13,122 nucleotides of DNA from Phil1 sp964600045 (GTDB taxonomy: Bacteria; Bacillota; Clostridia; Christensenellales; CAG-138). The DNA lies in the NCBI GenBank assembly GCA_964600045.1, contig CAZRHS010000042.1, positions 1 through 13,122 of the forward strand, in the 5' to 3' direction. The translations under genes were made by a program, and so were the position numbers. Position 1 is the first letter of the stretch; every line of letters begins with the position of its first letter. This document shows, piece by piece, positions 7,304-13,122 of the stretch. The notes under the pieces are model-generated. The model saw only the letters and a program-made list of their open reading frames with translations. It had not been told where the DNA came from and searched no databases.

Positions 7304-8864
7304 GCTTAGTCTCCTTCCCGCTCAACCTGGTCATAAGCAGGCCAACCTCTTCTTTCTTTGCGCCGCGGCCTTCTATAATGCCGCTTACCTCTCCGGCGCA
7401 CAGAACAACTATTCTGTCGCAAAGCTCAAGCAGCACGTCCAGATCCTCGCCAACGTATATAACGGCGGAACCCTTGGCCTTTTGCTCATTAAGCAGGCGG
7501 TAAATGGTATAGGACGTATTTATGTCCAGCCCTCGCACGGCGTATGCCGTCATAAGCAGCGAAGGTTCGGCGGCTATTTCGCGGCCGACCAGGATTTTCT
7601 GCACGTTGCCGCCGCTCAGCCTTCTGAGCGGGGTGCTGAGCCCGGGCGTTACAACCTCAAGCTCTTCCACTATCTTTTCCGCCCTTTCGCGGGGATGCTT
7701 GCGGTCCGCTATCGCGCCGCGGCCTTCTTTATAGCTTCTGAGCATCACGTTGTCCACAAGGTCCATGCTGCCCACAAGGCCCATGCCGAACCTGTCTTCC
7801 GGAACAAAGGCAAGGCCAACGCCGCTCTTGTATATATCCTCGGGGCTGGAGCCAACAAGCTCCCTTCCTTCCTTATCGGGAGGATAGAACATAATGCTTG
7901 AGCCTTCCTCCGGCTCCTGCAGGCCCGCTATGGCCTCAAGCAGTTCCTTCTGGCCGCTGCCGGATATGCCGGCTATGCCCAGTATTTCCCCGCCGTACGC
8001 GGTAAACGTTACGTTTGAAAGCTTGGTTATGCCGTCCGCGTCCTTCACGGTAAGGTTCTTTATAACAAGCCTTTCCTTCAGGTTTTCGGGCTCAGGCCTG
8101 TCTATATTAAGGGTTGTGGCCTTGCCAACCATCATGTTGGTAAGCTCCTGCGGGTTGGTTTCGCTTGTGGGAACCTCGCCTATATACACGCCCTTTCTAA
8201 GCACGGCCACGCGGTCTGATATGGCCATAACCTCGTGCAGCTTATGGGTTATTATAACTATGCTCTTGCCGTCCGCCTTCATGTTCCGCATAACGGCGAA
8301 AAGCTTGTCCGTTTCCTGCGGGGTAAGCACGGCGGTGGGTTCATCCAATATCAAAATATCCGCCCCGCGATAAAGCACCTTTACTATTTCAAGGGTTTGC
8401 TTTTCCGAAACGGACATATCGTATACCTTTTTATCGGGATCCACAACAAAGCCGTAGCGATCGCATATTTCCTTTACCGCCTTGCGCACGCCGTTAAGGT
8501 CGAGAACCGCGCTTTCGTTAAGGCCGAGCACTATATTTTCGGCCGCGGTAAATACATCCACCAGCTTAAAGTGCTGGTGAATCATGCCTATGTGCAGATC
8601 CAGCGCATCCTTTGGCGAGGCGATGCTGACCTCTTCCCCATTTACGAAAATCTGGCCGCTGTCCGGAAAATATATGCCGGAAAGCATATTCATAAGGGTT
8701 GTTTTTCCGCTGCCGTTTTCACCGAGCAGGGAAAGAATTTCGCCGCGGTGTATTTCAAGCGAAACGCCCTTGTTTGCAACCACGTGCGAAAAGCTTTTTG
8801 TAATGTTTACCATTCGTACCGCAACGTCTGCCGTACCGGCTCCTTTTTTGAATTCCAATTGCAT
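7296..8864 (-). CDS. nupO: Double-domain ABC ATPase (NupO-like)
   Basis: A 522-residue cytosolic ATPase with two ABC cassettes that powers the adjacent permeases. Cassette 1 is complete: Walker A GENGSGKT (48-55), signature SVSEKQ (151-156), Walker B ILILDE (170-175), H-loop His207. Cassette 2 is degenerate: GISGSGQ (299-305, Gln for the Lys), signature LSGGN (416-420), AY at 440-441 where Walker B has DE, and Glu473 at the H-loop position. This asymmetry resembles other BMP-linked ATPases. An in-frame extension to 9011 would add 49 residues running through the intergenic hairpin. The ATG at 8862-8864 with GAGG just upstream, and the family's usual length of about 510, favour the shorter form. 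Confidence 0.9.
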   Translation of the reverse strand: MQLEFKKGAGTADVAVRMVNITKSFSHVVANKGVSLEIHRGEILSLLGENGSGKTTLMNMLSGIYFPDSGQIFVNGEEVSIASPKDALDLHIGMIHQHFKLVDVFTAAENIVLGLNESAVLDLNGVRKAVKEICDRYGFVVDPDKKVYDMSVSEKQTLEIVKVLYRGADILILDEPTAVLTPQETDKLFAVMRNMKADGKSIVIITHKLHEVMAISDRVAVLRKGVYIGEVPTSETNPQELTNMMVGKATTLNIDRPEPENLKERLVIKNLTVKDADGITKLSNVTFTAYGGEILGIAGISGSGQKELLEAIAGLQEPEEGSSIMFYPPDKEGRELVGSSPEDIYKSGVGLAFVPEDRFGMGLVGSMDLVDNVMLRSYKEGRGAIADRKHPRERAEKIVEELEVVTPGLSTPLRRLSGGNVQKILVGREIAAEPSLLMTAYAVRGLDINTSYTIYRLLNEQKAKGSAVIYVGEDLDVLLELCDRIVVLCAGEVSGIIEGRGAKKEEVGLLMTRLSGKETKHE

Positions 8865-8923
8865 GTACCTCGCCTGTTTAATTTGTATGGGAGACAGAGC
8901 CCGTTCATATCCGATATGCTTCA

Positions 8924-8946
8924 GATATATTATTATAGAATATATC
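8924..8946 (-). promoter_or_regulatory. Palindromic AT-rich site with a -10-like box upstream of nupO
   Basis: Perfect 8-bp arms GATATATT/AATATATC surround a 7-base centre. On the minus strand the centre holds TATAAT (8932-8937). It lies about 70 bases before the nupO start and just past the terminator that follows the lipoprotein gene. No good -35 box lies 16-18 bases upstream (only TTTTCT). It could be a promoter needing an activator, an operator, or simply an AT-rich leader. Confidence 0.35.
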
Positions 8947-8971
8947 CTACCAAAAGAAAAGTAGGTTTGCC

Positions 8972-9009
8972 AAAAGAAAATTAGGGAAAGCGGCATTGCC
9001 GCTTCCCCC
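8972..9009 (-). terminator. Intercistronic hairpin between the BMP lipoprotein and ATPase genes
   Basis: A GC-rich hairpin (GGGAAGCGGC and GCCGCTTTCCC on the minus strand, one bulged T, AAT loop; 8984-9007) starts 19 bases after the lipoprotein stop. It is followed by TAATTTTCTTTT. The T-run is interrupted, so partial termination is likely. Such a hairpin between binding-protein and membrane genes commonly lets the binding protein be made in excess and protects its mRNA. Confidence 0.7.
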
Positions 9010-9027
9010 ATAGGGTCCTTTTGTAAA

Positions 9028-10347
9028 TTAGTTGTTGTTCAGCTCGGTGATGCCGTCGATCCTCAGGCTGAAGTAAGGAGCACTGCGCAGAGTGGACTCG
9101 TGGAATACGCCGTCGGAGATGGCTTCGCCCTCGTCGCCTACCCAGTCACCATCGGTATCGATGGCAAGGAAGGAAGTAACGGTTTCGCCGTTTACGGTGA
9201 ACTTGGAGCAATCAAATATGTTCAGAGTGCCGTCCTTGATAGCGGCCTCAACCTCGGCAACCTTCTCGGCGGTGCCTTCGGCGCAGCTCTCACCAAGGGT
9301 GGAGATCATGTTGGCGCCTTCGGCATAGCCCTTGGCCCAATCGGTAGCGATTTCCTCACCGTTGAGGATGCAGTTGAACGCATAGGTGTAATATACGCTC
9401 CAGTCGTTCTGGGCGCTGGTCAGCGCGGCAGTGGGGGCGGCGGGCAGCATATCAATGTTGTAACCTACGCAATATACGGTGGTACCGGCTTCCTGAGCGG
9501 CCTGGCAGGCGGAGGGAGCACCGGTGGAGTCAGCGTGCTGGCTGATTATGATGCAGCCGCGGGACATAAGGGTGTTGGCAGCCTCGGCCTCAGCGGTCGG
9601 GTCAAACCAGGAGCTGGTGTAAAGAACGTCCATAACAACGTTGGAGACTATGCTCTGTACGCCAAGGAAGTAAGCGGTGTAGCCGGAAACAACTTCCGCA
9701 TAGGGGTAAGCGCCGACGTAACCCAGCTTAACGTTGCCGTTCTCATCCATGTTCTCGGCAGCGACTTCGCCATTGGCGATCATTTCCTGCAGCTTCATGC
9801 CGGCAACAACACCGGAGACGTAACGGGACTCATAGGTGTTGCAGAAAGCATTCTTGAAGTTGGCAAGACCGCTGGTGGCGGCGGTGTCGCCGGTCATGGA
9901 GGCGAACACTACGTCAGGATTCTCGCTGGCGGCCTGCTGCATATAAGCCTGATGGCCGTAGCTGTCGGAGAAGATGTGGGTGCAGCCGGACTCGACAAGC
10001 TCGGTAGCGGCGTCGTGGCACTGCTCATCTTCGGGAACGTTGTACTTCCAGATGACCTTGTCTTCGGAAATACCGCAGTTCTCAAGAGCCTTCTTGATGC
10101 CGTTGATGTGGGCTTCGTCATAACCGGTGTTCTCGTCGTGAACAAGGATTACGCCGATCTTGTAATCAGCAGCCTCGGTGGTCTCGGTGGTCTCGGTAGT
10201 GGTGGTTTCGGTGGTCTCGGTAGTGGTGGTGGCGTCGGTGGTGGTAGCATCGCCGGCATCACCGGTGGTAGTTGTGGTTTCGGTTGAGCAGGCAACCAGG
10301 CTCAGTGCGAGCACAAGCGCCAGAACAATCGCGAGCAACTTTTTCAT
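9028..10347 (-). CDS. nupN: BMP-family substrate-binding lipoprotein of the nucleoside ABC transporter
   Basis: A 439-residue secreted lipoprotein. Residues 1-19 are a lipoprotein signal (MKKLLAIVLALVLALSLVA) with lipobox LVAC and the modified Cys at 20. Residues 21-60 are a Thr/Glu/Asp-rich spacer with little else. From about residue 61 the protein matches the BMP/PnrA-like binding fold (YKIGVILVHDENTGYDEAHINGI). It captures the ligand outside the membrane for the NupOPQ-like importer. A purine nucleoside is expected from the BMP family and gene order, but other ligands are possible. The start has AGGAGG nine bases upstream (10357-10362). By eye its Ile codons are mostly ATC while neighbours use ATA often, consistent with high expression. 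Only weak promoter-like boxes occur in the 86 bases upstream, so it may also be read from thrC. Confidence 0.9.
   Translation of the reverse strand: MKKLLAIVLALVLALSLVACSTETTTTTGDAGDATTTDATTTTETTETTTTETTETTEAADYKIGVILVHDENTGYDEAHINGIKKALENCGISEDKVIWKYNVPEDEQCHDAATELVESGCTHIFSDSYGHQAYMQQAASENPDVVFASMTGDTAATSGLANFKNAFCNTYESRYVSGVVAGMKLQEMIANGEVAAENMDENGNVKLGYVGAYPYAEVVSGYTAYFLGVQSIVSNVVMDVLYTSSWFDPTAEAEAANTLMSRGCIIISQHADSTGAPSACQAAQEAGTTVYCVGYNIDMLPAAPTAALTSAQNDWSVYYTYAFNCILNGEEIATDWAKGYAEGANMISTLGESCAEGTAEKVAEVEAAIKDGTLNIFDCSKFTVNGETVTSFLAIDTDGDWVGDEGEAISDGVFHESTLRSAPYFSLRIDGITELNNN
10168..10287 (-). repeat. Thr/Glu low-complexity coding repeat in the BMP lipoprotein
   Basis: This stretch encodes the linker between the lipidated Cys and the binding domain (residues 21-60). 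The DNA holds an identical 22-base unit at 10185-10206 and 10209-10230, with a 24-base (8-codon) period, encoding T/E repeats. It stays in frame and could vary in copy number. Confidence 0.8.
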
Positions 10348-10433
10348 TTTGGTTTTCCTCCTGTGGTTTTTTATTTGGGGAATTTTTATGCTTACCGCCC
10401 GCCCGTTACGTTAAGGCTTGCGGGGCAAAACGA

Positions 10434-11663
10434 TTAAATTATGCCGCTTGCTTCAAGCGCCTCAAGGCTGGGGGCGCATTTATGCGGCCTTCCCGCGGCA
10501 CGAAGAGCGTTTTTAACGTCCTTCAATCCGCTTCCGGTGCTGATGGTGGTAACGGTTTCGTTGGGCTTTATAATGCCCGCTTCAACCGCCTTTTTAACTC
10601 CGGCGCTCGCGGTTACGCCCGCAGGCTCACCGAACACGCCTTCGGTTCTGCCCAAAAGGCCCATGGTGGAAAGGATATCCTCGTCGCTTACGGCTATCCA
10701 CGCGCCGCCGGACGCGCTGACCGCACGAAGAGCCTTTCTGGGGTTTCTGGGAACGCCTACGGCTATTGAATCGGCAAGGGTGTTTTCCTCCGCGGGAACA
10801 AGCTCCCTGTTTTCGCGCGCCGCATCCACAAACGGGCAGCAGCCGGAGGACTGCACGCCGAGTATTTTGGGTATTCTTTCTATAAAGCCAAGCTCATACA
10901 GATCGTGGAACCCGTTATACACGCCGCCGATGGTGCATCCGTCGCCCACGGAAACGGCTACCCAATCGGTAACGGACCAGTTAAGCTGCTCCGCGATTTC
11001 AAGGGCTACTGTTTTCTTGCCCTCCGTAAGGGTGGGGTTAATGCCGGCGTTTCTATTATAATATCCGTATTTGTCTATTGCCGCGCGGGAAAGCTCAAAC
11101 GTTTCCCTGTAATTGCCCTGAACGCTTATAACCTTAGCGCCGAATATCATAAGCTGGGCAACCTTGCCCTCCGGCGCGCGCTCGGGCACGAATATAACGG
11201 CCTTTACGCCCATTCTGGCGGCGTTTCCGGCAAGGGAGCTTGCGGCATTGCCCGTTGATGAGCAGGCAATTGTATCGTATCCAAGCTCAAGCGCCTTGGC
11301 TACCGCAACCGCGCTTGCCCTATCCTTAAGCGAAGCCGTGGGGTTAAGCCCATCGTCCTTTATATACAGCGCCTTCAGGCCAAGCTCCGCGCCAAGACGG
11401 TTTGAGGGATAAAGCGGAGTCCAGCCCACGCGAAGAAAACGCGAAAAGTCCCGCGGCTGCACCGGCATAAGGGGCGCGTAGCGGAACATGGAATTATCGT
11501 GGTTATTGGCTAAACTTTCCTTAGTAAAGTCTTTTTTAATGTAATCATAGTCGAAAAGAATATCGAGTATACCCTTCTCGCCGCAATGAGGGCAGGTCAT
11601 CTGCTCCGTATAAGGCATGGTCCTTCCGCAGATTGTGCAGCGTACTCCGGCAACGTTATTCAT
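10434..11663 (-). CDS. thrC: Threonine synthase
   Basis: A 409-residue PLP enzyme converting O-phosphohomoserine to threonine. An N-terminal zinc-ribbon-like pair, CTIC (9-12) and CPHC (24-27), is followed by WTPLY (81-85), the PLP lysine motif NPTASLKDR (107-115, Lys113), SSTGNAASS and a C-terminal STGSGLKD that binds PLP. This pattern fits the threonine synthase family, though related PLP beta-elimination enzymes with a zinc ribbon cannot be fully excluded. The in-frame extension to 11804 adds 47 residues across the promoter. The ATG at 11661-11663 has AGGAG/GAGG 4-8 bases upstream and removes them. No clear terminator lies between it and the BMP lipoprotein gene 86 bases downstream, so co-transcription is possible. 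Confidence 0.87.
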   Translation of the reverse strand: MNNVAGVRCTICGRTMPYTEQMTCPHCGEKGILDILFDYDYIKKDFTKESLANNHDNSMFRYAPLMPVQPRDFSRFLRVGWTPLYPSNRLGAELGLKALYIKDDGLNPTASLKDRASAVAVAKALELGYDTIACSSTGNAASSLAGNAARMGVKAVIFVPERAPEGKVAQLMIFGAKVISVQGNYRETFELSRAAIDKYGYYNRNAGINPTLTEGKKTVALEIAEQLNWSVTDWVAVSVGDGCTIGGVYNGFHDLYELGFIERIPKILGVQSSGCCPFVDAARENRELVPAEENTLADSIAVGVPRNPRKALRAVSASGGAWIAVSDEDILSTMGLLGRTEGVFGEPAGVTASAGVKKAVEAGIIKPNETVTTISTGSGLKDVKNALRAAGRPHKCAPSLEALEASGII

Positions 11664-11687
11664 AACCTCTCCTTTCGACTCCCAACC

Positions 11688-11752
11688 AACTAAAAAAGAC
11701 GTGCGGCGCGGGAGCAACAAAAATTTTGTTGAATTCTCTATATTTTTTAGTT
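11688..11752 (-). promoter_or_regulatory. Structured leader of thrC (nested inverted repeats)
   Basis: Perfect 10-bp arms AACTAAAAAA (11688-11697) and TTTTTTAGTT (11743-11752) flank 45 bases that contain a second palindrome, CAACAAAA-A-TTTTGTTG (11715-11731). All lies in the predicted thrC 5' leader of about 99 bases. It could be RNA structure or paired operator sites. I found no T-box or known riboswitch consensus in it. Confidence 0.5.
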
Positions 11753-11763
11753 CCCTCGGCACT

Positions 11764-11791
11764 TTCACATTATATATTACTGTGATAAAAT
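11764..11791 (+). promoter_or_regulatory. Promoter of pepT
   Basis: A -35 box TTCACA (11764-11769), a 16-base spacer and a -10 box TAAAAT (11786-11791), each matching the consensus at five of six positions, predict a start near 11798 and a leader of about 53 bases. It overlaps the thrC promoter on the other strand almost completely. Confidence 0.6.
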
Positions 11792-11797
11792 ATGCAA
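11769..11797 (-). promoter_or_regulatory. Promoter of thrC
   Basis: On the minus strand there is a -35 box TTGCAT (11792-11797), a 17-base spacer and a perfect -10 box TATAAT (11769-11774). Transcription should start near 11762. It supports the short thrC start, because the longer ORF would begin upstream of this transcription start. Confidence 0.75.
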
Positions 11798-11850
11798 CAG
11801 GCATAAAAAATTATTGCAGCCTAAACAATTTTTAGCTCGGAGGTATAACC

Positions 11851-13080
11851 ATGAGTAAGGAACTTTCCGCGGTAACGGAGCGATTTCTGAGATATGTAAA
11901 GGTAGATACGCGTTCCAAAGACGGCGTGGACGCTATCCCCAGCACCGAAAAGCAATTCAATCTGGCCCGCATTATAGAGGCCGAAATGAAAGAGATTGGC
12001 CTTGAGGACGTGAGGCTTGACGAGCACTGCTACGTATACGGCTTTGTTCCCGCAACGGACGAGAGCCTGCCCACGCTCGGCTTTATAGCGCACATGGACA
12101 CCGTTGAGTGGACCGGCGAGCAGGGCGTTAACCCCAGAATAGTTGAAAATTACGACGGCGGAAACATTAAGCTTAACGATTCCGTTTCTATAGATACCGA
12201 TGTTTTCCCCTATATGAAGGCGCTTGCCGGGCAGGATTTGATAGTGACGGACGGCACAACCGTGCTTGGCGCGGACGACAAGGCCGGCGTTGCGGAGATA
12301 ATGACAATGGCCGAAACGCTTATAAAGGACAAGTCCATTCGCCACGGCAGGATAGCCATAGGCTTCACGCCCGACGAGGAGGTTGGCAACGGAGCGACTC
12401 TGTTCGACATAAAGGGCTTTAACGCGGACTTTGCATACACAGTTGACGGCGGCCCGGTAGGCGAAATCGAATACGAAAACTTTAATGCCGCAAGCGCGAA
12501 GATTACCGTTCACGGCAGGAATATTCACCCCGGCGGAGCCAAGGACAGAATGATAAACTCCATCCACGTTTTCAAGGAATTTGACGCGATGCTGCCCGCC
12601 TTTGAAAGGCCGGAGCACACGGAGGGCTACGAGGGCTTCTTCCACCTGGGCTACATAAGCGGCGGCGTTGAGGAAACGAAGGCTTCCTATATAATCCGCG
12701 ACCACGACTTTGCAAAGTTTACGGAGCGCAAGGCGCTTATGCAGCGCGCGGCGGACTTTATAAACGCCCGCTACGGCGAGGGCACACTGGAGCTTGTGCT
12801 TAAGGACGGCTACTACAATATGAAGGAAAAGATACTGCCGCACATGCACCTGATTGAAACGGCCAAATCCTCCATGGAGGCGCTGAACATAGTGCCCGAA
12901 ATAGTGCCCATTCGCGGCGGCACGGACGGCGCCCGCCTTTCATACGAGGGTCTGCCCTGCCCCAACCTTTGCACCGGCGGCTATAATTTCCACGGCAATC
13001 GTGAGTTCATAAGCGTGCAGAGCCTTGAAAAGATGTGCGCGCTGCTGCTTGAGATAGTAAAGCAAACCTACAATAAATAA
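11851..13080 (+). CDS. pepT: Peptidase T (tripeptide aminopeptidase)
   Basis: A 409-residue zinc peptidase of the M20B family that removes the N-terminal residue from tripeptides in the cytosol. Residues matching the two-zinc site are His81 and Asp83 (HMDT), Asp142 (LGADDKAG, bridging), Glu176/Glu177 (PDEEVG, general base and ligand), Asp199 (TVDGG) and His381 (NFHGNREF). The dimerisation/lid region begins near NFNAASAKITVHGRNIHPG (210-228). The length matches known PepT (about 408). The start ATG has GGAGG seven bases upstream (11839-11843). It is a single-gene unit with its own promoter and terminator, divergent from thrC. Confidence 0.97.
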   Translation: MSKELSAVTERFLRYVKVDTRSKDGVDAIPSTEKQFNLARIIEAEMKEIGLEDVRLDEHCYVYGFVPATDESLPTLGFIAHMDTVEWTGEQGVNPRIVENYDGGNIKLNDSVSIDTDVFPYMKALAGQDLIVTDGTTVLGADDKAGVAEIMTMAETLIKDKSIRHGRIAIGFTPDEEVGNGATLFDIKGFNADFAYTVDGGPVGEIEYENFNAASAKITVHGRNIHPGGAKDRMINSIHVFKEFDAMLPAFERPEHTEGYEGFFHLGYISGGVEETKASYIIRDHDFAKFTERKALMQRAADFINARYGEGTLELVLKDGYYNMKEKILPHMHLIETAKSSMEALNIVPEIVPIRGGTDGARLSYEGLPCPNLCTGGYNFHGNREFISVQSLEKMCALLLEIVKQTYNK

Positions 13081-13091
13081 AGTTCATACTT

Positions 13092-13120
13092 AAAGCGGAG
13101 GCTGCGGCTTCCGCTTTTTT
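13092..13120 (+). terminator. Terminator of pepT
   Basis: An 11-bp stem (13092-13102 with 13107-13117, one G-T pair, 4-base loop) continues directly into a T-run ending at 13120. It begins 12 bases after the pepT stop. Confidence 0.92.
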
Positions 13121-13122
13121 AT

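Noticed and set aside
8865..9011. N-terminal extension of the NupO-like ATPase by 49 residues
   Set aside because: It would translate through the intercistronic hairpin and palindrome, has no ribosome binding site, and exceeds the family length.
9100..10287. A 395-codon glycine-rich plus-strand reading frame
   Set aside because: It is the reverse strand of the BMP lipoprotein gene. The glycine-rich C-terminal part is simply the Thr/Glu repeat read backwards.
10348..10433. Purine riboswitch or clear promoter before the BMP lipoprotein gene
   Set aside because: The 86-base gap is too short for an aptamer plus expression platform, and I see no conserved purine riboswitch core. The only boxes (TTAACG and CATAAA, 18 bases apart) match at four of six positions.
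11664..11762. T-box leader for thrC
   Set aside because: The conserved T-box antiterminator sequence is absent and the leader of about 99 bases is too short for a typical T-box.
11821..12849. A 342-codon minus-strand reading frame
   Set aside because: It is antisense to pepT, whose catalytic motifs, ribosome binding site and terminator are all clear.

Overview
The window looks like chromosomal DNA from a Bacillota bacterium, most likely class Clostridia. Supporting signs are strong GGAGG-type ribosome binding sites, hairpin plus T-run terminators, an EF-G paralogue with a clostridial-type G domain, a nupNOPQ-type nucleoside ABC transporter with a BMP lipoprotein, and a PepT-type tripeptidase. 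I cannot place it more finely by reading. I see no phage, transposase, CRISPR or defence genes, and nothing truncated inside the window.

Layout from left to right. (1) 65-2137, minus strand: an EF-G-like translational GTPase with its own promoter. (2) 2138-2436: an AT-rich divergent control region. It carries the EF-G-like promoter (minus) and a strong stable-RNA promoter (plus). (3) 2437-2855, plus strand: five tRNA genes, Val(UAC)-Asp(GUC)-Phe(GAA)-Gly(GCC)-Cys(GCA), all with encoded CCA, followed by a terminator. (4) 2916-2976: terminator and palindrome for the converging minus-strand gene. (5) 2983-10347, minus strand, in transcription order: BMP-family lipoprotein, double ABC ATPase, two permeases, a DUF2461 protein and a phosphohexomutase. 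The three transport genes and the DUF2461 gene overlap or nearly touch. A hairpin lies between the lipoprotein and ATPase genes, and another between the DUF2461 and phosphohexomutase genes. (6) 10434-11663, minus strand: threonine synthase. (7) 11664-11850: a divergent control region with two almost completely superimposed promoters. (8) 11851-13080, plus strand: peptidase T with its terminator.

The central theme is uptake: the lipoprotein captures a nucleoside or related ligand outside the membrane, and the ATPase with two permeases imports it. The phosphohexomutase could be linked through sugar phosphates, but that is only inference. PepT (tripeptide breakdown) and threonine synthase are divergently transcribed and could be co-controlled through their shared promoter region.

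I did not find a convincing new multi-gene system. The most interesting points are regulatory: a terminator directly against the phosphohexomutase ribosome binding site, the superimposed thrC/pepT promoters with a structured thrC leader, and the palindrome-centred control region between the lipoprotein and ATPase genes. The EF-G-like protein also has altered GTPase motifs.
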